This document shows positions 32,263 to 41,016 of a stretch of 58,488 nucleotides of DNA, one piece after another. The stretch is taken from NCBI GenBank assembly GCA_031268885.1, contig JAIRWR010000130.1:1-58488 (forward strand), given 5' to 3'. This stretch comes from Synergistaceae bacterium (GTDB lineage: Bacteria > Synergistota > Synergistia > Synergistales > Synergistaceae). Both the position numbers and the translations under genes were made by a program. Under the pieces are notes generated by a model, which had not been told where the DNA came from, searched no databases, and was given only the letters and a program-made list of their open reading frames with translations. Position 1 is the first letter of the stretch; every line of letters starts with the position of its first letter.

Positions 32263-33784
32263 TCTCTCCGCCTCCCAGCATCAAAAGCCCGATCTCCCTG
32301 TCATTCTTTTCCTGATATCTTCCGCCGTCAAAAATTTCGCCGTTATAAACAACCAGTATTCTGTCGGAAAGCTGCATGACCTCGTTGAGTTCATGGCTCA
32401 CGAGCAGTATGGCCCTGCCCGAACTTGCTATCTCCAACATCTTTGCCCAGACAAATTCCACCGCTCCAACGTCTATGCCGCGCGTGGGGTCTTCTACTAT
32501 GAGCAGCCTGTTGTCCTGGATGCTCTCCCGGCCAACGATCAGTTTTTGGATGTTGCCGCCCGAAAGGTTGCCGAGCTTTTCGTAAATATTCGGAGTTTTA
32601 ACGTTGAACTGCGAAACGACTCTGCCGGTGAACTCGTCGATCTCCTTGTGCCTCAGGAACACCTTGCTTTTAAAACCGTGCGAGATGTGATAGCCCATGA
32701 TGGAGTTCTCCCAGACTGTTCCCAGCGCGTTGGCTCCGACGCCCAGCCTGTCCTGTGGCACATATCCCATCCCCATGCGGCGGCGTTCTCTTGGTTCGGC
32801 CCTGGTGATATCCTGACCTAAAAAGGTTATCTTGCCGCCTTCTTCCACCCCGGACAGACCAAAAATAGCCTCCACGAGCTGCTGTTGACCCGAACCCGCC
32901 ACTCCAGCGATTCCTACGATCTCTCCCTCTCTGATGTCGAAGTTGGCGTGTTTGAGACGCAGAACTCCATCTTTGTCCCTGACGCTCACGTCTTCGGCTC
33001 TGAGAAAGACGCCGCCCAGCTCCCTCGCCGATCTATCGGCCTGCAGCATAACCTCGCGGCCGACCATGAGACGGGCCAGTTCGTTTTCATTCACGTCCTC
33101 CGGACGGACATTGCCCGTAACCCTGCCGTCGCGCAACACCGTGATCGTGTCGGCAACGGCGAAGACCTCCTTGAGTTTATGCGTTATGAATATAATTGTC
33201 TTTCCGCTCCGCGCCAAGAAACGGATCGCGTCGAACAGCCCCTCCACTCCCTGTGGAGTCAGGACGGAGGTTGGCTCGTCGAGCACGATAATATCCGCGC
33301 CCTTGTACAGCACCTTGACGATCTCCACCTGTTGAAGCATGGATACGGGAAGATCGTTGACTTTGGCTTCGAGAGGGATGTTGAAATGGTATTTTTCGCA
33401 GATTTCCTTTATCTTCCGTTTAGTCTTTCTCTTATTGATAAAGATCCAGGCCGTTTTTTCTTCGAAGCCATACATAATGTTTTCAAGGACGGTCAGGTCT
33501 TTGAAGAGCATAAATTCTTGATGCACCATTCCAATACCACTCCTGGCGGCATCCCGGGAGTTTCTGAAGTGAACGTGCCTGCCGTTTAGGACGATATCGC
33601 CGTAGTCCTGCTTGTACAAGCAGGCGAGAACATTCATCAGCGTACTTTTGCCCGCCCCGTTTTCGCCGACGAGCGCGTGTACGCTGCCCTTTTTGACCCT
33701 GAGCGTTACGCCGTCGTTGGCGACCAGGTCTCCGAATGTTTTTGTGATATTCCTCATCTCGAGGATATATTCGTCGCCGTTCAT
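32249..33784 (-). CDS. ABC transporter ATP-binding protein (duplicated, BMP-type importer)
   Basis: 511 residues from the ATG at 33784; an upstream TTG/GTG extension is unlikely. It has two ABC domains. The first has Walker A GENGAGKST, signature MLQQ region (LPVSMLQQVEIVKVL) and Walker B VLDEPTSVL. The second has GVAGSGQQQLVEA as its Walker A equivalent and LSGGNIQKLIVGRE with VEDPTRGIDVGA. This two-domain form is shared by ribose-type and BMP-type nucleoside importers. It is preceded by the receptor gene with a hairpin between them. Confidence 0.9.
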   Translation of the reverse strand: MNGDEYILEMRNITKTFGDLVANDGVTLRVKKGSVHALVGENGAGKSTLMNVLACLYKQDYGDIVLNGRHVHFRNSRDAARSGIGMVHQEFMLFKDLTVLENIMYGFEEKTAWIFINKRKTKRKIKEICEKYHFNIPLEAKVNDLPVSMLQQVEIVKVLYKGADIIVLDEPTSVLTPQGVEGLFDAIRFLARSGKTIIFITHKLKEVFAVADTITVLRDGRVTGNVRPEDVNENELARLMVGREVMLQADRSARELGGVFLRAEDVSVRDKDGVLRLKHANFDIREGEIVGIAGVAGSGQQQLVEAIFGLSGVEEGGKITFLGQDITRAEPRERRRMGMGYVPQDRLGVGANALGTVWENSIMGYHISHGFKSKVFLRHKEIDEFTGRVVSQFNVKTPNIYEKLGNLSGGNIQKLIVGRESIQDNRLLIVEDPTRGIDVGAVEFVWAKMLEIASSGRAILLVSHELNEVMQLSDRILVVYNGEIFDGGRYQEKNDREIGLLMLGGGESDAG

Positions 33785-33956
33785 CCTTACTCTGTGCCTC
33801 CAGGCTCCGCGTCGGCAGATGGCGGACAAAAGTCCAAGGCAGACAAAATCAGACCGATTGACGCGTGGAACGACTGAACTTACAAGCCACGCTTAAATCG
33901 GGCGCGCGAGTGACAGCGGTACTTCAACACGTTTGACGCGTCCGCCCTGGCAAAGA

Positions 33957-33980
33957 GCCGGCCGGCAAACCGGCAAAAAA
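33957..33980 (-). terminator. intercistronic hairpin between receptor and ATPase genes
   Basis: GCCGG-CAAA-CCGGC (33961-33974) lies directly behind the receptor stop codon. It has no good T tract on the minus strand, so it may stabilise the receptor mRNA or terminate partially, giving more receptor than transporter. Confidence 0.4.
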
Positions 33981-33991
33981 CCTGGAACCAC

Positions 33992-35041
33992 TTAGTTGCC
34001 GCCGGATTGGTCGAAATTGGTGCTTCTCCACTCCTCATATTTACCGGCGAAGACATCGACAGTTCCGGCGATAATATTGTCTTTCAACTTGGCGACCTTG
34101 GCGGCAAGAGCAGGCTCCAAGTTTTTCAGATCGACGTCGGCATAGGCAAGGCCGCCGGCGCTGAGATCAAATTCCATAGCGAAAGGCAATTTTTCTCCCT
34201 TGAGCCACATGCGCGCCGTCTCGTAAACGGCCAAGTCCATAGACTTGATAGCGGACCAGAAGACGATGGGACTGATGTCTCCCTGCCAGTCGTCTACGCC
34301 GACACAGGGAATCGATTTGTCGGCACAGGCCGAGATGACGCCGTATCCGGAGATGTAAGCGCACTGTACGACAGTGTCGATCTTGGGATAGTTGGACAGC
34401 AGCGCGATAGTCGATTCATACCCCTTCGTGGTGTCCGACCAGTCGTTGGTATAAGCTTTGATCATCCTGGCTTTGGTCTCATCTGTCGCGTTGGCGTAGT
34501 CGATACCGGAATAATAGCCGTACTCGAACCTTCTCATTATTGGAGTGTCGAGAGGCATCATGAGGCCAATCTCGCCGCTCTTAGACGTGTTCGCGGCGAC
34601 GTACCCGGCAATGAAGCATGCCTCGAAGGGGTCGATCGTAACCGCGCTCGTGTTGGGCAGCGCTGTCTTCTCGTATGTGTCCAGAAAGATGAAGAGTGTT
34701 TCGGGGTAAAGTTCGTTGAGCTCTCCCATCATGTCCTTGGCTGTGGTCATGACGTCGTCGCCCTGGGTGTAAATCAAATCATAATTCTCAGCGCACATCG
34801 ATCGAATCTGTTCCGCTTGCTCGGCTGTCTCGAACGTCTCAATACACTTGACCTCCCAGCCTTCTTTTTCAAGCTTGAGGAACCCTGACCAGATCAAGTC
34901 CGTGAACTCGTTGCCGCGAGGAGTCGAGGTGATCAGGCAAGCCCTGTTGACCCCGTCATCCTGTTTCGCCTCAACCGAGCCCGCGCCGAACAGGAATACA
35001 AACATCAGCGTAACTCCAATAGCTCGCAAGAACTTTTCCAT
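33992..35041 (-). CDS. BMP-family (PnrA-like) ABC transporter substrate-binding protein
   Basis: 349 residues with a signal peptide (LRAIGVTLMFVFLFGAGSVEA). There is no lipobox cysteine, so it is periplasmic and soluble. The mature part follows the BMP pattern: GNEFTDLIWSGFLKLEKEGW, YDLIYTQGDD, FIAGYVAANTSKSGEIGL, then DTVVQCAYISGYGVISA and CVGVDDWQGD. Characterised members bind purine nucleosides, while the linked glycosidase might indicate a glycoside ligand. It is the first gene of a six-gene minus-strand unit under a strong promoter. Confidence 0.87.
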   Translation of the reverse strand: MEKFLRAIGVTLMFVFLFGAGSVEAKQDDGVNRACLITSTPRGNEFTDLIWSGFLKLEKEGWEVKCIETFETAEQAEQIRSMCAENYDLIYTQGDDVMTTAKDMMGELNELYPETLFIFLDTYEKTALPNTSAVTIDPFEACFIAGYVAANTSKSGEIGLMMPLDTPIMRRFEYGYYSGIDYANATDETKARMIKAYTNDWSDTTKGYESTIALLSNYPKIDTVVQCAYISGYGVISACADKSIPCVGVDDWQGDISPIVFWSAIKSMDLAVYETARMWLKGEKLPFAMEFDLSAGGLAYADVDLKNLEPALAAKVAKLKDNIIAGTVDVFAGKYEEWRSTNFDQSGGN

Positions 35042-35072
35042 TTTCTTTTCCCCCTACAATCGTAATTTAGTG

Positions 35073-35101
35073 ATTTTAAAATGAGAAAAATAGATTGTCA
35101 A
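35073..35101 (-). promoter_or_regulatory. promoter of the BMP importer operon
   Basis: On the minus strand TTGACA (35101-35096) and TAAAAT (35078-35073) have a 17-base spacer, close to consensus, 32 bases upstream of the receptor start codon. Confidence 0.75.
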
Positions 35102-35153
35102 TTACTCAAAGATATCCCCTGCCATCAGCCTGGAGATATCATATAATTGTAGC

Positions 35154-35231
35154 AAGCCTTCTATCGATGGCGACCTCCTTATAGTATGGTTTTATATAAT
35201 TAAGGATTATACATCGATTGAAGGCTTTTTT
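35154..35231 (+). terminator. long hairpin followed by six T
   Basis: AAGCCTTCTATCGATG (35154-35169) pairs with CATCGATTGAAGGCTT (35212-35227) with one mismatch; the loop is 42 bases and the T run is 35226-35231. It lies upstream of the BMP operon on the other strand and in front of a recombinase-like scrap. It could be a terminator of a leader RNA or the folded ends of a lost element. Confidence 0.45.
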
Positions 35232-35275
35232 CACTTCCAAATGTGAGAACTTGGAACTCTCCAGAGTATAAACAA

Positions 35276-35422
35276 ATGCTTGTTTTTCAGGTATTGAGCT
35301 TCAGAAAAGCCGGCAAGACGCACAAACAGATAGCCGATCTGTTCAACGAGGAAGGGACGCATACGGCAAGCGGACGAGGGAAGTGGTCTCCGACTTCGAT
35401 ACAGCAGCTTCTTTCACGGTAA
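35276..35422 (+). pseudogene. recombinase C-terminal-like fragment (48 codons)
   Basis: The frame from an ATG at 35276 encodes KAGKTHKQIADLFNEEGTHT followed by GRGKWSPTSIQQLL. This matches the helix-turn-helix segment found after the catalytic domain of large serine recombinases (RxAGxSYxEIADxLNxEGxxT...GxWSPSTVxxxL). The catalytic domain is missing and there is no good ribosome site, so it is probably a remnant. Confidence 0.4.
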
Positions 35423-35477
35423 GGGATGTTTGCCCTGTCAGAGACGAACCAGCACGGTTCAGAGGAGGAGGAAGAAG

Positions 35478-35741
35478 ATGTTTCAATACCTGATGTTTGC
35501 GTTTTGCCTTGTCTTAATGGGTGTTGCCTGCTCATGGGGCAGGCGGCTGACGTTGATTCCCAGGTTCGCGATGTTCACGTTATCTGTGGGTTTGGCTGTC
35601 GTGGCGCGCTCACTGATTGATAGCGATAAAATACTCATCCCGAATTTGTCGATGGGGAAAGTTCTTTGCATGATTATTGGAACTATTTCACTGTGCGGCA
35701 TCGTATTTGTCATCACACGCGGCCGGCCGCGAGGGTGGTAG
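35478..35741 (+). CDS. small three-segment membrane protein
   Basis: 87 residues from the ATG at 35478, behind a strong GAGGAGGAGGAAGAAG. There are three hydrophobic stretches (FQYLMFAFCLVLMGVACSW, FAMFTLSVGLAVVARSL and VLCMIIGTISLCGIVFVI) and a basic C-terminus. I do not recognise the family. A short hairpin (35746-35766, AGCGAAGC/GCTTCGCT) directly follows the stop. Confidence 0.55.
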   Translation: MFQYLMFAFCLVLMGVACSWGRRLTLIPRFAMFTLSVGLAVVARSLIDSDKILIPNLSMGKVLCMIIGTISLCGIVFVITRGRPRGW

Positions 35742-35745
35742 AGAA

Positions 35746-35775
35746 AGCGAAGCAACCAGCTTCGCTCCTGTTCCG
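35746..35775 (+). terminator. hairpin after the small membrane protein gene
   Basis: AGCGAAGC (35746-35753) pairs with GCTTCGCT (35759-35766), loop 5, followed by CCTGTTCCGTT. The T tract is poor. No gene was found in 35767-35958. Confidence 0.4.
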
Positions 35776-35958
35776 TTCGCTCCGGGTAATCACCAGAGTG
35801 TTCCCCGTCCGCCAACTCGACCATGCGGAAACAGGGTAAAAAAACCTTTGCTGCCCTTCAGTCTGTCTTCATGGGCATTCCTCTTAAACTGTCAAGCCCT
35901 GAGGAGACTTCCTGCTTCTGCGCGCTCCACAAAGCCTTGAACTCTTCAGAATCTAAAT

Positions 35959-37524
35959 TTATACGGGTTCGTCAAATCTTCCGTATGTCTTCATAAGTTC
36001 TCGAATGTCCCCGACTGTATTCTTCAGCTCATTGAAGTCTCGGAGCTTCCACATCCAGTTTCCCTCCACAGTCGACGGTCTGTTGAGCCGGGTCTCGCTT
36101 CCCAGCTTCAGAATATCCTGAACTGTGATGACGGCCAGGTTGGCTGTGCTGGAGAGCGTAAGCCTGATCATGGCGTCCGCGGCCTCCGCGTCGGACATTC
36201 CGCTCACGCCCATATACTTCAAAAAGTTCTCCTTCTCAGTCTTGGTCGCCTCGTCGCGCCACCAGCCGACGGTCGTATTGTTGTCGTGGGTGCCGGCGTA
36301 GACCACGCAGCCGCGCCTGTGATTATGCGGGATGTACGGGTTTCGCGGCATCCCCTCCCCAAAGGCGAACTGAAGCACCTTCATGCCAGGCAGGCGGAAT
36401 TCCTCCATTATTTCATGTACGTCGGCGGACATGATACCTAGGTCCTCCGCGATAAAGAGAGTGTTCCCGTCAAGTCTGCCACCAAATTGATTCGAGAGAG
36501 CGAGGAAGAAGTCTCTTCCAGGTCCAGTCTTCCATTCACCCTTCACCGTCGTCAATTCTTCGCTGGGAATCTGCCAGTACCCTACGAAACCGCGGAAGTG
36601 ATCGATGCGGACGGCATCCACACACCGCAGGGTATGGGCAAAGCGTTCCAACCACCACGCGTACCCATTCTCGCGCATCCTGTCCCACCTGTAGATTGGA
36701 TTTCCCCACCTCTGTCCCGTCTCGCTGAAGTAGTCCGGCGGAACTCCGGCGACGTTCACCGGCCTCCCCTCGCTGTCGAGGTCGAAGAGTTCCCTGTGTC
36801 CCCACACGTCGGAGCTGTCGTAGGCTACATAGATCGGCAGGTCACCTATCAGGGCTATGTTCCTGGAGTAACACTCCTCCTTCAATTCGTCCAATTGACC
36901 AAAGAAGATAAACTGCTCGAACCTGCGGATGTCGAGCATACGCGCAACGTCCGGATTCCTCTTCAGCTCGTCCAGCACTTCCCAGTCCCTATCCCGAAAT
37001 GGCGTTCGCCACATGTCCCAGGTTTTTTGTCCCTCCATGTTCTTTAAGACGCTAAAGAGCGCGTAGTCCTCAAGCCAGTATGCTTCGCGAACGCAGAAGT
37101 TCCAGAATTCGTCTGATATCCTCTTGAACCTCGTCTTGTACGCGCCGTCCCTTCGAAAGTTGAGATATGCCCGAAACAGGAAGTCCTTTTTGAGGTCATA
37201 GGCCGCCTTGTAGTTCGTCGTATCCGAAGCCTGGATTGTTCTGCCAAGCGCGTACTCCATATCGATAAGACCGAGTCTCGCGAGCCTGTCCGGGGAGATG
37301 AACATGATGTTTCCCGCGAAGGCCGACGGACTTTTGTAGGGCGAGTGCGCCGAGATATCGCACGTCGGCCCCATCGGCAGAATCTGCCATATGTTGACGC
37401 CGGATGCCTCCAATATGTCAGCGAACTCGACCGCCGCCATCCCCATGTCCCCAATGCCATAATCGCCAGGAAGACTCGAAATATGCATCAAAACGCCGCC
37501 CAAACGGCTGCCTGAAAAAATCAC
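35959..37524 (-). CDS. malQ: 4-alpha-glucanotransferase (amylomaltase)
   Basis: 521 residues, GH77 family, which moves alpha-1,4-glucan segments between maltodextrins. The GTG start at 37524 is fixed by AGGAGGAG six bases upstream. Signatures: GVLMHISSLPGDYGIGDMG, WQILPMGPT, the IGDLPIYVAYDSSDVW region, the catalytic Asp in DAVRIDHFRGFVGYW, the acid/base Glu in LFIAEDLG and the late VVYAGTHDNNTTVGW. It belongs to glycogen or maltodextrin metabolism with no other glycogen genes in the window. Its 5' end lies inside the small frameshifted gene upstream. Confidence 0.95.
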   Translation of the reverse strand: MIFSGSRLGGVLMHISSLPGDYGIGDMGMAAVEFADILEASGVNIWQILPMGPTCDISAHSPYKSPSAFAGNIMFISPDRLARLGLIDMEYALGRTIQASDTTNYKAAYDLKKDFLFRAYLNFRRDGAYKTRFKRISDEFWNFCVREAYWLEDYALFSVLKNMEGQKTWDMWRTPFRDRDWEVLDELKRNPDVARMLDIRRFEQFIFFGQLDELKEECYSRNIALIGDLPIYVAYDSSDVWGHRELFDLDSEGRPVNVAGVPPDYFSETGQRWGNPIYRWDRMRENGYAWWLERFAHTLRCVDAVRIDHFRGFVGYWQIPSEELTTVKGEWKTGPGRDFFLALSNQFGGRLDGNTLFIAEDLGIMSADVHEIMEEFRLPGMKVLQFAFGEGMPRNPYIPHNHRRGCVVYAGTHDNNTTVGWWRDEATKTEKENFLKYMGVSGMSDAEAADAMIRLTLSSTANLAVITVQDILKLGSETRLNRPSTVEGNWMWKLRDFNELKNTVGDIRELMKTYGRFDEPV

Positions 37525-37724
37525 TGAAATCTCCTCCTAATCCTCCACCGTAAACGCGCTCAGAGATAGACTTGTACATCTCCCTGTCTCCTTCGTTCAT
37601 CTGTAAGTTTTCAAGATATTCAACCATCTGCTTTGAGAGGTCTTCATCCTTTAAATCTATCAGGTATCCTACCGCTTCAAGGATAACACGCTTATCGTGC
37701 GGACTCCAACCCTTTTTTACCCAT
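37418..37724 (-). pseudogene. small gene with a frameshift in a homopolymer, unknown function
   Basis: The ATG at 37724 has a good ribosome site (AAAGGAGAG) but its frame stops after ten codons. One base shorter in the run of six A (plus-strand T at 37713-37718) would join it to GWSPHDKRVILEAVGYLIDL, then KDEDLSKQMVEYLENL and ERVYGGGLGGDFSDFF, a protein-like frame of about 101 residues that runs into malQ. Either the gene is broken by an inserted A, or slippage on the A run restores it, or there is a sequencing error. Its 3' part holds the malQ ribosome site. Confidence 0.4.
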
Positions 37725-37890
37725 AAATTTGTGTCTCTCCTTTAGGACAGCTTTATTCATGCCTGAAATTATATCATCAGCGGGAATTATTAACGACGTT
37801 TGGAGGGAGCATATAGGGCGGGTGAACTATCCGGGAGGATGATGCTATAATTCCCTCGGCGCTATCGAAATCAGCATGGGGGAGAATGTC

Positions 37891-38751
37891 ATGGAGCGAA
37901 CAAGACAGCGGGGACGAAGAATTTTAGGTTTTATAATTTTTATTGTAATTCTCCTGCTCTCCGCGTTCGAATTGCCAAGGTTCTTCAATGACGGTGTGAC
38001 GTTCTACGCCTTCGACGTAGGGCAGGGCGACTCTCTCCTCTTCCACTTTCCGGACGGCAGCAATATGCTTGTGGACGCAGGCACGAGAAAATCGGCCCGC
38101 TCGCTCGTTTCAAAGCTTAGGAAGGCGGGGGTGAAGAATATAGATATTCTAGTCGCGACACATCCTCACGAGGATCACATAGGAGGCATGGAGCTGGTGT
38201 TGAAGTCGTTTTCCATCGGGAAGATCTGGGACAGCGGATACAATCACGGATCCAGCGTTCAGGCGTCGATGCTGCAAACGATACGCGAGCTCGGGATCAG
38301 ATTTGGACGCCCAAGGGCCGGCCTCAAGGAGGAGCATGGAGGCGCGGTTGTGGAGGTCATAGCGCCGGTCAACCCTATTTCGGGCTCAGCGAGCGACGCC
38401 AACAATAACAGCATTGTGCTGCGCGTAAGCTACGGAAGCGTTTCATTCCTTCTGATGGGCGACATCGAAAGAGAAGGCCGGGGCGCGATAAAAAAATTCC
38501 AGGAATCGGCAATTCTCAAAGTCTCACATCATGGAAGCAGCAACGGCACGGACAGACGCCTGCTCGATCAGGTCAAGCCCAAGGCTGCCATTCTCTCCTA
38601 TGGCAGGGGAAACTCCTACGGCCATCCGCACAAAGAGGTGACGCGGCTGCTGGAGAGATTCAGCGTCACAAGCTATGCTACCGTGGACGGAGACATCAAA
38701 ATCACGACAGATGGAAATACATACAGCGTGAGTCAGGAGTCGAACAGGTGA
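37891..38751 (+). CDS. ComEC/Rec2-like metallo-beta-lactamase-fold hydrolase
   Basis: 286 residues from the ATG at 37891 (ribosome site GGGGGAG). An N-terminal membrane anchor (ILGFIIFIVILLLSAFEL) precedes the hydrolase domain. Metal ligands: THPHEDHIGG, the LLMGDIE Asp and VSHHGSSNG, with FDVGQGDSLLFHFPDG as the typical entry strand. This corresponds to the C-terminal nuclease-like part of ComEC without the channel. DUF3006 follows after six bases, a common pairing. It acts outside the membrane, perhaps on DNA or nucleotides. Confidence 0.85.
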   Translation: MERTRQRGRRILGFIIFIVILLLSAFELPRFFNDGVTFYAFDVGQGDSLLFHFPDGSNMLVDAGTRKSARSLVSKLRKAGVKNIDILVATHPHEDHIGGMELVLKSFSIGKIWDSGYNHGSSVQASMLQTIRELGIRFGRPRAGLKEEHGGAVVEVIAPVNPISGSASDANNNSIVLRVSYGSVSFLLMGDIEREGRGAIKKFQESAILKVSHHGSSNGTDRRLLDQVKPKAAILSYGRGNSYGHPHKEVTRLLERFSVTSYATVDGDIKITTDGNTYSVSQESNR

Positions 38752-38757
38752 GGGAAG

Positions 38758-39003
38758 ATGGCGGATTTTTCTAGGGGATTCGAACCGGCGTTTTTTTTCG
38801 TGGACAGGATAAGCGGCGGAATCGCGACACTGCTCGGAGATGGGGCGGCAGAGGGTGAGATATCCCTCCCCGTATCCTGTCTCCCACCTAAGACCTCCGA
38901 GGGAGATTACCTTGCCTTATCCTTCGAGATCGACGCCGCAAGGCGCGAGTCGATCAATAGCTACATTGATCTGCTGTTCGATGAACTCGGCGACAATCCC
39001 TGA
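38758..39003 (+). CDS. DUF3006-domain small protein
   Basis: 81 residues. The FFFVDRISGGIATLLGDG strand pair and a later ISLPVSCLP match the small beta-barrel DUF3006 (usually ...VDRIEGGxAVLE...). These proteins are typically encoded behind a ComEC-like beta-lactamase-fold protein, as here. Their role is unknown; an accessory subunit of the hydrolase is plausible. The start follows GAGGGAAG. Confidence 0.75.
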   Translation: MADFSRGFEPAFFFVDRISGGIATLLGDGAAEGEISLPVSCLPPKTSEGDYLALSFEIDAARRESINSYIDLLFDELGDNP

Positions 39004-39156
39004 CTCAAGCGTAACGCGGATCCTCGCGTCAGACACTTGTAAGGTTGATATTCCCTTCCGATCTTCCTATCCCGTCATGCTCTTCCTGATTCTTCACAAA
39101 TCAAGCGTCATATGTAATATAATGTCCAAGGTTGTCTTGCCGATAGGGGACGCGAG

Positions 39157-39777
39157 ATGTTTATCGTCCTAGAGGGTATCGACGGTTCCGGCAAGACGAC
39201 GCAGTGCGGAAAACTCGCGGATTTTCTCTCGGAGCGCTTCGGGCGGTCTTCAGTCATGAGAACGTTCGAGCCTGGTGATTGGGAAGGAGGCGGCGCGCTG
39301 AGAGACCTGTCCCTCAATGGGGGATTCGAAGACAGATGGAGCCGATTCTTCCTTTTTATGGCGGACAGGTGCGAGCACTTAACGAGGGTGATTCTGCCAG
39401 CCCTGAGGGAAGGGCGTGTGGTTATCTGCGATAGATATACGGCGTCTACTATGGCGTATCAGGTGTTTTCCGACCCCGGCATTCCGAAGAAAACAGCTGA
39501 GTTTGTGTCGCGATTGCCCGGATATCTGGGTATGCCGGTTCCGGATGCCGTCCTTCTGCTGGATATTGATGTGGATACCGCGGAAGCGCGGCTGGCCGCG
39601 CGAGGAAAACGGGATTTTTTTGAAACAATGGGAAGGGATTATTTCGAGCGGGTGCGATCGGGTTATTTAAGACAGATGGAGTCGGCGGCTGGAGGCCGAT
39701 GGATGCGGATAGACGCCTCTGGCGCGCCCGAAGATGTTTTTAAACGGATCGCCGGGGCGGCCCTCGAACTTTTTTAG
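39157..39777 (+). CDS. tmk: thymidylate kinase
   Basis: 206 residues. Phosphorylates dTMP to dTDP. The P-loop is EGIDGSGKTTQ, the DR(Y/H) motif CDRYTASTMAYQ, and the lid region ARGKRDFFETMGRDYFERV. Length is typical. It is the first gene of the tmk-yaaR-holB-ricT-ftsY string, an order known from Firmicutes and shared by Synergistota. Confidence 0.95.
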   Translation: MFIVLEGIDGSGKTTQCGKLADFLSERFGRSSVMRTFEPGDWEGGGALRDLSLNGGFEDRWSRFFLFMADRCEHLTRVILPALREGRVVICDRYTASTMAYQVFSDPGIPKKTAEFVSRLPGYLGMPVPDAVLLLDIDVDTAEARLAARGKRDFFETMGRDYFERVRSGYLRQMESAAGGRWMRIDASGAPEDVFKRIAGAALELF

Positions 39778-39793
39778 CTGGGATGGTGAGGGC

Positions 39794-40237
39794 ATGAAGG
39801 TATCTGGCTCGGCAAAGAATAAGACTGACGGTACGCCGGCTCAAGCCGCGCCGGGCAGAGGGTCCGGAATCGCGGTCGCGGGGGCGTCGGCATCGAGTCA
39901 GTCCACGTTTACGGAAGTCGCGTGGGATATGGAGGCACATCAGATACTAGCGGAGCTCGAAGATATCGGGGCGCAACTGTCACGTTTCCCCGCGCCGGTG
40001 CTCCTTGTAAAGTATAAGAATCTCGTTCGGTCGGCGTTGGAGCGAGTGAAGAACGGGATGCGCATAAAGCGCGAGTTCAAGTGGAGAAGAACGGAGCGGT
40101 CGATGTTCCTGACGATAGAGCGAACCGAGGATGCCTTGACAGAGCTGGAGGATGCCATAACCAGGGAGGGAGACAGGGCCAAGTCGCTGTCTCTCGTGGA
40201 GGAGATAAAAGGATGCCTGATCTCACTCCTCTTCTGA
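39794..40237 (+). CDS. YaaR (DUF327) family protein
   Basis: 147 residues from the ATG at 39794. The first ~45 residues are disordered, rich in Ser, Ala and Gly. The helical core (MEAHQILAELEDIGAQLSRF, LVKYKNLVRSALERV, FKWRRTERSMFLTIERTEDA) is that of YaaR. Function is unknown; it is conserved between tmk and holB. It overlaps holB by 25 bases. Confidence 0.8.
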   Translation: MKVSGSAKNKTDGTPAQAAPGRGSGIAVAGASASSQSTFTEVAWDMEAHQILAELEDIGAQLSRFPAPVLLVKYKNLVRSALERVKNGMRIKREFKWRRTERSMFLTIERTEDALTELEDAITREGDRAKSLSLVEEIKGCLISLLF

Positions 40238-41016
40238 GTGAACCGGGTGATACGCTCGATATCGCGGCCTCGGCGGAGTGGGCTAATCTGTCGTCGTCGA
40301 TCTCGAATGGCAGGGCGCCTCACGCTCTGGCCGTCTGTATGTCTCATACCCTTGTGAGTCGTTTTTTAGATCTATACGCGAAAAGAGTGCTCTGCAGGTC
40401 GGGAACCGGCGAGGATGGGTGTGTGTCGTGCAGGGCGTGGAGAGAGGGCGGGCATCCCGACATGCTGGTCCTCGGGAGGACAGGAGAGCCGGCTGGCATC
40501 GACGACTGCATGGCGTTTCAGTCGGCGCTGTACCTGAAGCCGGTCATTGCCAGCGTCAAGCTCGGGGTCATCCACTCGGCCGAAAATATGTCCATGCCGG
40601 CGGCCAACTCGCTGCTGAAACTGGCGGAGGAACCTCCGGATGGCGGACGTCTTCTTTTTACCGTCGAACGGGACAGCCTGATACCCACCATAAGAAGCAG
40701 GGTCTGGATGATAAATTTCATCGAGCCGACGCGGTTGCCGCGTGAACCGGAGCCACCGCCGAAGCCGTCCGAGTGGGCCGAGTGGCTGGAGAGGACAAGG
40801 CGGCTGCCGCTGGAAGAATTGACGGCGTCGGTTGACTCGTGGATTGTGAGTCTGTGCGAGAGAGGAAAGTGGAAAACGGCAGCCTCTGTTCAGAACATCA
40901 TGTATTTAGCGAAATTAAGGCACATGCCGGTCTCGATGGTTCAGGACGCGTTGTACGCGCTCCTCTGGGAGGGGATGCACTTTGAGCATATTTTTGGCGA
41001 CCTACGGGAAACCTAG
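40213..41016 (+). CDS. holB: DNA polymerase III delta' subunit-like protein
   Basis: 267 residues from the ATG at 40213; GGAGATAAAAGG supplies the ribosome site. The clamp-loader region is visible as HALAVCMSHTLVSRFLDLYA, a cysteine cluster (CRSGTGEDGCVSCRAW) for zinc, SAENMSMPAANSLLKLAEEP and the sensor stretch PTIRSRVW. The Walker A is not intact, normal for delta'. It is shorter than E. coli HolB (~334), with a reduced C-terminal collar domain. Confidence 0.85.
   Translation: MPDLTPLLSEPGDTLDIAASAEWANLSSSISNGRAPHALAVCMSHTLVSRFLDLYAKRVLCRSGTGEDGCVSCRAWREGGHPDMLVLGRTGEPAGIDDCMAFQSALYLKPVIASVKLGVIHSAENMSMPAANSLLKLAEEPPDGGRLLFTVERDSLIPTIRSRVWMINFIEPTRLPREPEPPPKPSEWAEWLERTRRLPLEELTASVDSWIVSLCERGKWKTAASVQNIMYLAKLRHMPVSMVQDALYALLWEGMHFEHIFGDLRET

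Noticed and set aside
38770-38790. GGATTCGAACC string resembling a tRNA T-loop
   Set aside because: No acceptor or anticodon arm can be drawn around it, and it is inside the DUF3006 coding sequence.
40081-40212. Longer N-terminus of HolB
   Set aside because: It lies within yaaR in another frame and has no family similarity; the ATG at 40213 has a ribosome site.
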